Below, piece after piece: positions 19,203 to 27,983 of a stretch of 64,000 bases of DNA. The notes under the pieces are model-generated. The model did not search any database. It had not been told where the DNA came from and saw only the letters and a program-made list of their open reading frames with translations. Location: the NCBI GenBank assembly GCA_963542845.1, contig CAUTZA010000004.1:1-64000 (forward strand), given 5' to 3'. The position numbers and the translations under genes were made by a program. Numbering within the stretch: the stretch's first letter is position 1; every line of letters starts with the position of its first letter. This DNA is from JABCPO02 sp963542845. GTDB taxonomy: Bacteria > Bacillota > Clostridia > TANB77 > CAG-508.

Positions 19203-19988
19203 CTATTTTGTTTTCTTTAACATTACAAATGATATTGTTGCAACTATTGCAAGTGCTGCCATTAATATCATTGGTGCATCTTCTATCCCTGCTTTTGGAT
19301 TTACTTTTGGTTGAGCTGGCTGAGTTGGTTGTACCGGTGCTGGTGTAGGTTGAGTAGGTTGTGATGGTTGTGGAGTTATAGCCGGTTGTGATGGTTGTAC
19401 CGGTGCTGGTGTAGGTGTTGCAGATGCTTGTCCTATGTTAATTGTTGTAGAAACATCATTTGAAGTACCTTGATCTAATCCACCTTCTAATTTAATTGAT
19501 TTAAATTCAATATTTGTTGATGAATTATTTGTTGTACTAGTTCCACCTAAAGATAATGATTGTTGATTCCCCCCTGATAAGTTAATACCTGTATTATTAG
19601 CTGCTCCTGCATCTGCTTTTGCTTTAAATGATATTTGGAATAGTGGTCCATTAGCTTTAACAGGTGCTGTTGTTGTTGCTGTTATTCTCTTTGAAAAAGT
19701 ATCAAAATTTATTTTCCATCCTGACATACCTTCTATTTGGTTATCGCTAGTTATTTCATTTAAATATTTATCATCATATGATAATATCCCTTCTACCTTT
19801 GATAATCCATTTACACTATCTATATTTTCTGCTTTTACTTCTACTGTAAATTCTTCCCCTGGTGCTACTGTAGTCTTTCTAGGTGTTAATGCTATTGTTG
19901 CTGTAACTGCCGCAAATACATTTATTGCTGCAATTAGCAGCATTATTGCTATCATTGTTGTAGCTACTATTATTTTTGTTTTTTTCAT
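19203..19988 (-). CDS. Cohesin-like domain surface protein with Pro/Gln-rich stalk
   Basis: 261 residues: signal peptide (MKKTKIIVATTMIAIMLLIA), one domain of about 140 residues with the pattern of cohesin/carbohydrate-binding beta sandwiches (VAPGEEFTVEVKAENIDSVN, ILSYDDKYL, ISFKAKADAGA), a stalk of repeated PTPAPVQPSQP units, and a C-terminal transmembrane helix followed by KKTK. No LPxTG motif, so it is membrane anchored. In Clostridia such proteins present single cohesins, but no dockerin is visible in the window. Confidence 0.7.
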   Translation of the reverse strand: MKKTKIIVATTMIAIMLLIAAINVFAAVTATIALTPRKTTVAPGEEFTVEVKAENIDSVNGLSKVEGILSYDDKYLNEITSDNQIEGMSGWKINFDTFSKRITATTTAPVKANGPLFQISFKAKADAGAANNTGINLSGGNQQSLSLGGTSTTNNSSTNIEFKSIKLEGGLDQGTSNDVSTTINIGQASATPTPAPVQPSQPAITPQPSQPTQPTPAPVQPTQPAQPKVNPKAGIEDAPMILMAALAIVATISFVMLKKTK

Positions 19989-20137
19989 TATTATCTCTTC
20001 CTCTTTCTATCAATCTATATATCTATATACTCATATTTATATATTATATTATTATTCTTAAAATTTATAAAAACTATATTTGTATCTTTTTTTATTATTT
20101 TTGTAATAAATTTATAACATAATTTTAAAAATTTTAT

Positions 20138-20159
20138 ACAGTATATTAAATATACTGTA
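20138..20159 (-). terminator. Hairpin after the 47-residue gene
   Basis: ACAGTATATTTAATATACTGT is a perfect palindrome followed on the minus strand by a T-rich run. The remaining gap up to the cohesin gene start (19989-20137) shows nothing else. Confidence 0.6.
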
Positions 20160-20162
20160 CTG

Positions 20163-20306
20163 TTATCTTTCTTCCAACTCTATATCTTGGCATATTTTCT
20201 TTTTTTCTAACATTTTGTAATGTTCCATCATTTTCTTTGATGCTGAATACATCCCTTTTCCTTTACCATTTCTTGAAATTGCTTCAATTTCACTGTATTC
20301 TATCAT
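20163..20306 (-). CDS. 47-residue basic protein, function unknown
   Basis: A small gene missed by length cut-offs: AAGGAGAAAAGAA precedes ATG, and the reading MIEYSEIEAISRNGKGKGMY then SASKKMMEHYKMLEKK ends at TAA and is followed by a terminator palindrome. The ribosome-binding site, codon use and terminator make it likely to be real. It is highly basic; no family recognised. Confidence 0.55.
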   Translation of the reverse strand: MIEYSEIEAISRNGKGKGMYSASKKMMEHYKMLEKKKICQDIELEER

Positions 20307-20398
20307 TTCTTTTCTCCTTAACATTATTACACTTATATTATACTCTCTTATGCCTAAAAAGTCAAACCGTAACTTTTTATGTAACTATCATTTTAAAG

Positions 20399-20437
20399 GA
20401 AATAAGCAAGTACATTTAAGTTCTTGCTTATTCACAT
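20399..20437 (-). terminator. Terminator of the M50 protease gene
   Basis: Minus-strand AATAAGCAAGAACTTAAATG then TACTTGCTTATT forms a 10-base stem with a T-rich tail. Confidence 0.65.
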
Positions 20438-20470
20438 TTTATTCTTTTTTCCTTTAATCCTTGATTTTCT

Positions 20471-21193
20471 CTAGATCATAACTAATTTTCCAAGTAAACT
20501 ATATATTCTATATATAATTCCACTCATAAATGATCCATTTGATATTAAGATATATACTATAAATGTTGTAGTAATTATAGTTTCATATTTTTTTACCATG
20601 TTCGGTATTTCTTCCCCTATAAATGGTTTTACTATTTTATATCCATCTAGTGGTGGTATTGGTATTAAGTTAAATACTGCCATCCCTATGTTCATAAGTG
20701 CCGCTATTCTAATCATTTCGAATAACATGTAGTTTCTTGTAAGACCTACAATTCCTAATCCTAATAACACTTTCATTATTACTACAAGTATTACAGCCAT
20801 TATAAAGTTTGCAACAGGTCCTGCTAATGCAACTATAGCTTCTGCTCTTTCTACTGGTATATCTTTATTTTTGAAGTTATCTGGGTTTATTTCTACTGGT
20901 TTTCCCCATCCTATTCTACAAATGAATAATGATAATAATCCTATCCAATCAATATGTTTGAATGGATTTAATGTTATTCTATCTTCTGCTGTATCATCTC
21001 CATATTTTTTAGCTATTAGAGCATGTGCAAATTCGTGTATTGTTATTGCTATTAAAAGTCCTGGTATAGTATATATCATAAGAGTAAGTGAGTTTAATCT
21101 AATAATATATATTACTACTGCTGCAAGTGCAATACCTAAGATTATTTGTTTTGCTGTTAAGCCTTTGATAAATTCCATTGCTTTTTCTTTCAT
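20471..21193 (-). CDS. Site-2-protease-type (M50) membrane metalloprotease
   Basis: 240 residues with several transmembrane helices. Zinc site HEFAHALIAKKYGD (HExxH) in the second helix and the distal NLIPIPPLDGYKI (NPxPPLDG-type) motif that supplies the third ligand. This is the YwhC/RIP-like group without PDZ domain. It may cleave a membrane-bound regulator, but no substrate is apparent. No CGGN site. Confidence 0.9.
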   Translation of the reverse strand: MKEKAMEFIKGLTAKQIILGIALAAVVIYIIRLNSLTLMIYTIPGLLIAITIHEFAHALIAKKYGDDTAEDRITLNPFKHIDWIGLLSLFICRIGWGKPVEINPDNFKNKDIPVERAEAIVALAGPVANFIMAVILVVIMKVLLGLGIVGLTRNYMLFEMIRIAALMNIGMAVFNLIPIPPLDGYKIVKPFIGEEIPNMVKKYETIITTTFIVYILISNGSFMSGIIYRIYSLLGKLVMI

Positions 21194-21305
21194 ATCTATC
21201 TCCTATACTAATATTCAATATGTTTTCTAACATATATAATAATTATATCATATTTATTTTTTTATTTACATATATTTAAATATATTTACACATTTATAAT
21301 ATTTA

Positions 21306-22139
21306 TTATTTTTCATTACTTTTTTCTACCAAAATATCACTAAAAATATTTTCTTGTTTTATCTTTATCTCATTTTTCTTAGCCATTTCTAATATACCTA
21401 AAAATGCTGATATTATTTCATCTTTACTCTTATTCTTATTTAAAAACATTGTGTTGAATATAAACTTAGGTATTTTGCTAAGAATTGTAAACATTTCTTT
21501 TATTTTGTCTTTTACACTAACCTTTTCCTTTATAACAAGTTTTTCTATATTGTCCTTATTTGCATTTTCTTTTAATTCAAACTTAAGTATTTGCAGCTTA
21601 TAACTTCTTGTTAATGTATATGGTGTATATAATCCTTCAAATTCTTTTTTATCAAGTATTAGTTCTTCTCTTTTTTTACTCACTCTGTAATTATATTCTT
21701 CATATCTTTTATCTAATACCTTACTTGCTTCCTTATACTTTTTGTATTGTATGATTTTCTCTTTTAATGCTTCTTCACTTATCTCATCTTCTTCTTTGTC
21801 ATCACTTGCCTTTGGTAATATTCTTTTTGATTTTAAATATATAAGCATTGATGCCATTGTTATAAACTCTGTTGCAACTTCTAAATTTAAACTCTCCATT
21901 ATATATATATATTCTAAATATTCTTCTATTATCTTATATATATTAATATCATCAATATTCATTTTATTTTTTTTAACTAAAAAACATAATAAGTCTAATG
22001 GTCCTTCAAAATCTTCTATTTTTATACTATATTTTGAAATTTCCGTTTTCTTATTCTCCCTATTATACTTATTTATATAGTTTTCATACTTATTTACTGT
22101 ATCTTGTTGTACTTCTATATTTTCTTTTTCTTCCTGCAT
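21306..22139 (-). CDS. scpA: Segregation and condensation protein A
   Basis: Kleisin subunit of the SMC-ScpAB condensin. 277 residues: IEDFEGPLDLLCFLVKKNK near residue 45, MASMLIYLKSKRILP, and a C-terminal winged-helix region EIISAFLGILEMAKKNEI. About 40 residues precede the conserved core, longer than usual. The start overlaps the stop of recX at 22139. No CGGN site. Confidence 0.93.
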   Translation of the reverse strand: MQEEKENIEVQQDTVNKYENYINKYNRENKKTEISKYSIKIEDFEGPLDLLCFLVKKNKMNIDDINIYKIIEEYLEYIYIMESLNLEVATEFITMASMLIYLKSKRILPKASDDKEEDEISEEALKEKIIQYKKYKEASKVLDKRYEEYNYRVSKKREELILDKKEFEGLYTPYTLTRSYKLQILKFELKENANKDNIEKLVIKEKVSVKDKIKEMFTILSKIPKFIFNTMFLNKNKSKDEIISAFLGILEMAKKNEIKIKQENIFSDILVEKSNEK

Positions 22140-22744
22140 TATAATTCACCTTTTTCATGTAAGTATTTAACTTCTTCTTTTCCTAAAGAAATGCTTTCAT
22201 GTGTATATCCTTTTCGGTATAAGTAATTTTCTACTTTTTTCTTTTTTTCATCTTCTAAATAGACATATTCTTTCTTTTTTAATATATTTATTGCATTCTC
22301 TATTTCTTTACTTCTTAATTCATCTTCAAACTTTTGAAAAGCATCATATATCTCTTGATTTTTTACTCCTTTTTCTCTAAGTTTATTTTTCAATTCAAAT
22401 CTTGATAATTTCTTAATATTTAAACTATCTTCAATATACATCTCTGCATATCTTCTATCATCAATATATTTTAATTCTTTTAATATTTCTATTACTCTTT
22501 CTAAATACAATTCTGAGTTTTCAAATGTTTTAAACTTGTAATATACTTCTTTTTCTGTCCTTGGCTTATACAATACAAATTTAAATACTCTTGTTTTATA
22601 TTTATCAAATCTTTCCTCTTCTTTCCAGTCGATCATCTTGTTCTCTTTTCTTTCTTCTTTTTCCACTTTATCTTTAGCTTTATCCTTGTAATATAAAATA
22701 TGTGCTAGAAAAGTTATACACATATTATACACACTTTCTAACAC
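22139..22744 (-). CDS. recX: RecX, regulator of RecA
   Basis: Up to 201 residues; three RecX-like helical repeats, with FKFVLYKPRTEKEVYYKF, YIDDRRYAEMYIEDSL and ELKNKLREKGV. RecX caps RecA filaments; the position right after recA supports this. The true start may be MIDWKEEERFDKY near 22639, since the first 35 residues are unlike the family. No CGGN site. Confidence 0.88.
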   Translation of the reverse strand: MLESVYNMCITFLAHILYYKDKAKDKVEKEERKENKMIDWKEEERFDKYKTRVFKFVLYKPRTEKEVYYKFKTFENSELYLERVIEILKELKYIDDRRYAEMYIEDSLNIKKLSRFELKNKLREKGVKNQEIYDAFQKFEDELRSKEIENAINILKKKEYVYLEDEKKKKVENYLYRKGYTHESISLGKEEVKYLHEKGEL

Positions 22745-22799
22745 ATTAACAATTTTTTTGCATATTAAATATTACATATTACGTATTTTAAATTTAAAA

Positions 22800-23907
22800 T
22801 TATTCTTCTGATGAATCTACATCATTATCCGAATCATCGTCATCATCTGTCATCATACCATATGATGTACTTTCTTTAGCTTTTTGTTTTACCTTATCTT
22901 CTATTTCTTCTTTCTTATCTGGATTTGCTTCCATATATTCTCTTACTTTCTCTCTACCTTGTCCAATTCTTTCTCCATTATAGCTAAACCATGATCCTGC
23001 TTTTTCTACAACTCCAAAGTCAATTGCAAGATTTATTATATCTCCTTCTGTATCAAGACCTTTGCCATATCTCATTGTAAGCATAACTTCTTTAAATGGT
23101 GCTGCAACTTTATTTTTTACTATTTTAACTTTAGTCTTGTTACCAACCATCACACCACCTTCTAAGATTTTATCTGCCTTTCTTATATCAATTCTAACTG
23201 AAGAATAGAATTTAAGTGCTCTTCCTCCTGGTGTTACTTCTGGTGAACCATACATAACTCCAACTTTTTCTCTTATTTGGTTTATAAATATAACAGTAGT
23301 GTTTGTCTTATTCATTTGTCCTGCTATTTTTCTTAAAGCTTGACTCATAAGTCTTGCTTGAAGTGCCATATGGCTATCTCCCATATTTCCTTCGATTTCT
23401 GCTTTTGGAACTAATGCTGCAACAGAGTCTACTACAACTAAATCTACTGCTGAACTTCTTATAAGTTTTTCTGTAATTTCTAATGCTTCTTCTCCATTAT
23501 CTGGTTGTGAAACTATTAATCTTTCAATATCTACTCCTAACTTTTTAGCATATATTGGATCTAGTGCGTGTTCTGCGTCTATAAATGCTGCTTCTCCACC
23601 CATCTTTTGAACTTCTGCAACAATGTGAAGAGTAAGTGTAGTTTTCCCTGAACTTTCTGGTCCATATACTTCTATAATTCTTCCGACGTGGTATACCTCC
23701 AACACCTAATGCAACATCAAGTGCTAATGCTCCTGTAGGTATTACTTCTATATCTTCAGTCTTATATTCTCCAAGTCTCATTATAGAACCTTTACCATAT
23801 TGTTCTTCTATATCTAACATTGCTTTTTGTAAGGCTTTTTTTCTTCCTTCTAAATCTGCCTTATCAAGCACTATTATATCTTTTTTCTTTTTTTTGTCTT
23901 TTGCCAT
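22800..23907 (-). CDS. recA: RecA recombinase, one CGGA site
   Basis: 368 residues. YGKGSIMRLGE, then GGIPRGRIIEVYGPESSGKT, where Gly in PRGRI is CGGA at 23682-23685 (complement), placed after CGT and invariant in RecA; Walker A is GPESSGKTT. L2 region, INQIREKVGVMYGSPE and an acidic tail of about 15 residues (DDDDDSDNDVD). Triplet reading destroys the ATPase 66 residues in, directly before Walker A. The CGT codon before the site is read as Arg, so only CGG is special. Confidence 0.98.
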
Positions 23908-24209
23908 GATATCTCCTCTTGTTTATTTATATATAATAGTATAATAATCATTATAATTATACAATAATCTTTTTTGTTATATCTACTATATATATATATA
24001 TTCTAATATATAGTCAATATATAATATAAATGTAATAACTTCAAGTACTTTAAGCATTCCTTTTTTATTTTTTAATGCTCCATTATATTCGTTTTTCATG
24101 TTACATTTGCGTAACAAAAAAACTTAAAATTTAACATTCTTTTAATGTATATCTTAATTAATTAATAGTATAATAATGTATATATGAATTAAAGATTGGA
24201 GTAAATTTT

Positions 24210-25340
24210 ATGGACGCAATAACAATAAATAAGAAGGAAATAATTGCAAATGATAGTATTACAATAGCATATAATGGTAGTTTAAAACATTCTAAAAGAG
24301 TGTTTGTTCACTATGGTATAAATAATTGGGATAACACTAATGAAGTACCCATGAAGTCTACTATAGATGGATTTGTTGCTACAATATCAGTTCCATCTGA
24401 TGCTTTTAATATTGAGTTTGCTTTTAGAAATGAATTGAATAATTGGGATAATAATTCAAATAAGAATTATTCATATAATGTATGTCCTCCTTCTTTATTT
24501 GTAGAAGATACATCATCTCCATTAGAAACTTCATTCTTTAATACAGATTTTTTACTAGAATATAATCTAAATCAAAATTTTACTAATAACCAAGAACCTG
24601 CTAATGAAATTGCAAGTGAATTTAAATTAGATGAAAATGGACGTGTTATTCTTACTTCTAATTTAAGTAAATTTGCTGACGAATTAGAAACTTTGAAACA
24701 ATCTGAATTAGAACAAAGTATTAAAAATAATGTTTTTAATTTTGAGGCCGAACTTAATGATACTTTAGATTTAAATTATGATAAACTTTTCATGAATAAT
24801 CTAGATATCCGCTCTGAAGCAAATGAAGCATTTGTAAGTGCAGAAATAATAGAAGATATCCACGAAAATTCATTTGATACAAAATTCGAATTTGTTGAAG
24901 AACCTATTAAAAAGGCATCTCTTACATCTTCTGTATTATACTTCCATGCAAGTAAACCATATGCTAGACTATTTAAAGAATCTCAAGTTTCTTTAGTTCA
25001 AAACCTAATTGATACTATAGATGAGCCAGTAGTAGCAAATACTGCTAATGTAGAAGTTATTGAAAATGCTTCTGAAGTTGTTACAAGTAACGCTAAATAC
25101 TATAGTAAGGAAAATGTATTATCATCTTTAAGAAAACTTGCAAATCAAAATCTTTTAGCTCTTGAAGTTGAAAAAGAAAAATCAGAAACTTCTAATTATT
25201 TAACTGTTGTTAATAATAATGAACTAGATCCTTTTGATAACTCATTATTAGCAACAATTATACGTTATAAGAATACTCTTGTTTCAGCATTTACTAAATT
25301 AAGAGCATTTATAAAAGATAGTTTTAGTAAAGAATATTAA
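24210..25340 (+). CDS. CBM25 (starch/glycogen-binding) protein with unknown C-terminal region
   Basis: 376 residues behind TTGGAGTAAATTTT. The first 90 residues match a CBM25-type module: VFVHYGINNWDNTNEVPM, GFVATISVPSDAFNIEF and the WDNNSNKNYSY signature. No signal peptide, so it is probably cytoplasmic and could bind glycogen. Residues 100-376 are acidic (pI low), with no recognised fold and no hydrolase motif. An alpha-glucan phosphorylase is at 56160. Plus strand, stands alone; no CGGN site although it has few Gly. Confidence 0.7.
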   Translation: MDAITINKKEIIANDSITIAYNGSLKHSKRVFVHYGINNWDNTNEVPMKSTIDGFVATISVPSDAFNIEFAFRNELNNWDNNSNKNYSYNVCPPSLFVEDTSSPLETSFFNTDFLLEYNLNQNFTNNQEPANEIASEFKLDENGRVILTSNLSKFADELETLKQSELEQSIKNNVFNFEAELNDTLDLNYDKLFMNNLDIRSEANEAFVSAEIIEDIHENSFDTKFEFVEEPIKKASLTSSVLYFHASKPYARLFKESQVSLVQNLIDTIDEPVVANTANVEVIENASEVVTSNAKYYSKENVLSSLRKLANQNLLALEVEKEKSETSNYLTVVNNNELDPFDNSLLATIIRYKNTLVSAFTKLRAFIKDSFSKEY

Positions 25341-25351
25341 ATTATTGTACT

Positions 25352-25376
25352 ATTATCAAAATTGATAATAGTCTTT
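25352..25376. terminator. Bidirectional terminator
   Basis: ACTATTATCAAAATTGATAATAGT between convergent genes, with T-rich flanks on both strands. Confidence 0.75.
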
Positions 25377-25381
25377 TTATT

Positions 25382-26627
25382 TTAATATCCTGTAACTGGT
25401 AGTTTTTTCTCTATTTTTCTTACTTTAGGTTCTACTTTTACTTCTATTTTATTATTTAATATTTCTATTTCTATATTTTCTTGATATTTAATGTTTACTT
25501 CTATTTCTTTATTATCAAGTATATATCCCTCTTTTGCTTTTACTTCTTTTAAATAATATTTTCCTTCTAAAATATCTGTAATTACAATATTCCCATTTTT
25601 ATCTGTTTTTACTTTTTTTATACTATTTTTATTCTTATCTAATAATTCAAATTCTACACTATCTAATCCTTCTTTTGTTTTACCATCAACTTTTTTTATT
25701 CTTATTTTTGTTTCATTTTTCTTATAGTAAAATTCTTTACTTGCTTTCGTTTTTCCTTTAACCTTTATTCCTGAAACTGCATATGGTTGATTTACTGTAT
25801 TTCCTGGATTACCTAAATATATTGGATTCGTCTCTAATTCTGCTTCTAAATTAAGTTCTATTTTTCCATCTTCTTTTATACTTTTAATATCTATTTCTAT
25901 ATATATTTCCTCATTTGCTTTTATTTCTTTTCTTTCTTTATTATCTAATCCAATGATTTTTACATCTTTTATCTTACTTTCTAGTCTTATACTAGATTTC
26001 CCTTTTTTGTTTGATTCTACTTTAACCTTTTTTCTTATTTTTTCATTATTAGGTCCTACTAATATCCAGTCTGAAAGTTCTTTTATTTTCAATGTACCTT
26101 CCATAAATTTACTTTCACTTTTTCTACCATTTTCTACAATTTTTTTATATACATTATATGTTCTTTTCCCCTCTTCTGTATCTATTCCTGAATATTCTGA
26201 GATATCTCTTCCATATATCGCTGTATATACCGCTTGTTTTGTTGCTGTAAATGCTTCTGCTTCTGTTTTTGCTCCGAAGTTCTTCTAGCGTCTTATATGG
26301 ATATCCATTAATTATCATACTATACACAAGATTATTATCTATTTGATTTTTAATTTCTAACTCATATTTATCTACTTTTTCACCTGCTCCTATTTTTTTA
26401 ACATCTAAGCAATATGCTGGATATTCTTTTCCATTAACATTAACTTTTACAACAGGTGTATCTATTTTTATACTACCATATTTCATCAAAATAGGTGCTG
26501 TATATTTTACCTCAACATTTGTTTTTATTGTGTTTGCATAATTTATATTCTTCAAAATTAATATTCCTGCTACTGTGATTAATAACACTATTTGTACTAT
26601 TTTTAATAATTTAAATATTTTTTTCAT
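25382..26627 (-). CDS. Cys-Gln thioester (TQXA) adhesin with SpaA-like domain, one CGGA site, truncated sorting signal
   Basis: 414 residues. Signal peptide (MKKIFKLLKIVQIVLLITVA), a thioester domain with Cys in YPAYCLDVKK and Gln in ATKQAVYTAIYG, and a SpaA/Cna-B-like domain (IKKVDGKTKEGLDSVEFEL, GKYYLKEVKAKEGY). CGGA at 26273-26276 (complement) gives Gly in LEELGAKTEAE and restores the frame that contains the Gln; without it the thioester is lost. The protein ends LPVTGY and stops, so the sortase motif is present but the hydrophobic anchor and basic tail are missing. Cell attachment is the likely role. Lies after a sortase gene in one operon. Confidence 0.82.
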
Positions 26628-26651
26628 ATCTATTCCTAACTTTCATATATT

Positions 26652-27455
26652 TTAATCTATTCCCTTAGCAGTAACACATAGCCTATAATCCTTCTCATTT
26701 TCTATGCAAGTAATTAGTGTAAGATAACTTCCTTCCCTTTCAATCTTAGAAAAGTCTGTTTCTTCAATTTTCTCCTTTTCTACAATTTTATAATTATAGG
26801 TTTTGTTCTTAGCTTTATATATAACTTTAGAACCTTCCTTTATATTTTTTAATTTATCAAACGGATTCGAATTATATCCTCTATTATGTCCTGCTAAAGC
26901 AATATTCCCATTAATTATAGGGGTTTCCTCAAAATGTCCCACCCCTATATTTAATGTTTCTGGAGTTGTTCCTTCATATATTTTGTGTAACTGTTTAGTA
27001 TCTTCAAAATATATAAGCCAGGGTTCTCTAATAACCTCATCATTTATAATATTTCTACATATTCTTAATATATTATTATCTAGGTTATTTACTATATTTA
27101 CATAGATATGGTGTGAAATTGTTTTCATTTTTCTTATAGTATTTATCTTTTCTATACTTTTCTTATTACTTGGGGAATTTTTAAGAAAACTATGTTTTTT
27201 ATTATTTTGGGGAATTATTGAATTAATATCATAATCATTTGAAACAATTTCTCTAAAAGTTCTACTTGGGTCATTTATATATATATTGGGGTATGTTTCT
27301 CTTTCTTGTTTTATTTTTATATTATTTTGAACTAATCTTTTGGAAAGATTCTTATTTTGATCTACTTTTATAGTTTTAAAATTATTTTGAATATAATTAT
27401 AACTTAGAAATAATATTATTATTGATATATATAATATCTTTTTATATTTACCTAT
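26652..27455 (-). CDS. Sortase, probable ATA start codon
   Basis: Transpeptidase that would attach the LPVTG adhesin encoded 24 bases downstream. Catalytic His in IALAGHNRGY, Cys in LTLITCIENE and Arg in YRLCVTAKG. The first ATG is at 27128, but the frame is open up to an ATA at 27453-27455 that sits five bases after AGGAGG (27461-27466), 52 bases after a consensus promoter. From there the protein has 267 residues, with an N-terminal transmembrane helix (ILYISIIILFLSYNYI) as expected of sortases. No ATG, GTG or TTG lies between. ATA is a rare initiator, so the start is an inference; the ATG start would give 158 residues without an anchor. Confidence 0.75.
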   Translation of the reverse strand: MGKYKKILYISIIILFLSYNYIQNNFKTIKVDQNKNLSKRLVQNNIKIKQERETYPNIYINDPSRTFREIVSNDYDINSIIPQNNKKHSFLKNSPSNKKSIEKINTIRKMKTISHHIYVNIVNNLDNNILRICRNIINDEVIREPWLIYFEDTKQLHKIYEGTTPETLNIGVGHFEETPIINGNIALAGHNRGYNSNPFDKLKNIKEGSKVIYKAKNKTYNYKIVEKEKIEETDFSKIEREGSYLTLITCIENEKDYRLCVTAKGID

Positions 27456-27478
27456 TAGGTCCTCCTTTCTACAAACTC

Positions 27479-27508
27479 CACTTTAATAAAGGTTACTTTA
27501 TTAAAGTG
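27479..27508 (-). promoter_or_regulatory. 13-base-pair palindrome at the transcription start: operator or 5' hairpin
   Basis: CACTTTAATAAAG, four bases, CTTTATTAAAGTG: exact inverted repeat placed right after the -10 box of the sortase-adhesin promoter. The placement suits a repressor operator or a stabilising 5' hairpin of the mRNA. Confidence 0.6.
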
Positions 27509-27513
27509 ATAGC

Positions 27514-27542
27514 ATTATACTCTCAACTTTTTTATTTGTCAA
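27514..27542 (-). promoter_or_regulatory. Consensus promoter of the sortase-adhesin operon
   Basis: Minus-strand TTGACA (27537-27542) and TATAAT (27514-27519) with a 17-base spacer: a full sigma-A consensus. Confidence 0.85.
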
Positions 27543-27566
27543 TCATTTTTTATTAAAATTTCAAAA

Positions 27567-27596
27567 AAAAGATCGGGATATTTTCCCCAATCTTTT
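27567..27596 (-). terminator. Terminator after the 113-residue protein gene
   Basis: Minus-strand AAGATTGGGGAAAATATCCC then GATCTT forms a stem with T8, directly after the stop. Confidence 0.8.
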
Positions 27597-27938
27597 TTAC
27601 TTTTCCATATCTATATCTGCATCATCTATTGTCATGTCTATTATATTTGTATTCCTACTACTTTTCGAATCTTTTTCTTTCTTTTTTGCAAGATTTTCTG
27701 TATAGTAATCTACTTCTCTTTTATGTGGCAAAATTATTTTTCTTTTATGCCTATTTTCACCATAAAATTCTTTTTCTAGTCTTTCTAAATTCTTAAGACC
27801 TTTATCTAACATAATTGTGTCTTCTTCATTTATATCATTGACTATTGTCTCATCATTTTTAAAAAATATTTTACCAAATAATTCTCTTATGTTCTTATCA
27901 AATAGCCTATTGTCAGAACTTTCATTATAATTTGCCAT
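27597..27938 (-). CDS. Hypothetical protein downstream of rpoD
   Basis: 113 residues, charged, no signal peptide or membrane helix. RELFGKIFFKNDETIVND, DKGLKNLERLEKEFYGENRH, ending in an acidic tail DDADIDMEK. It follows rpoD by 45 bases and may be in its transcript. Not recognised. Confidence 0.55.
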   Translation of the reverse strand: MANYNESSDNRLFDKNIRELFGKIFFKNDETIVNDINEEDTIMLDKGLKNLERLEKEFYGENRHKRKIILPHKREVDYYTENLAKKKEKDSKSSRNTNIIDMTIDDADIDMEK

Positions 27939-27983
27939 TTTTTCTTCCTTTTCTTGTTTTATTTTATCATTAATCCCTATTTA

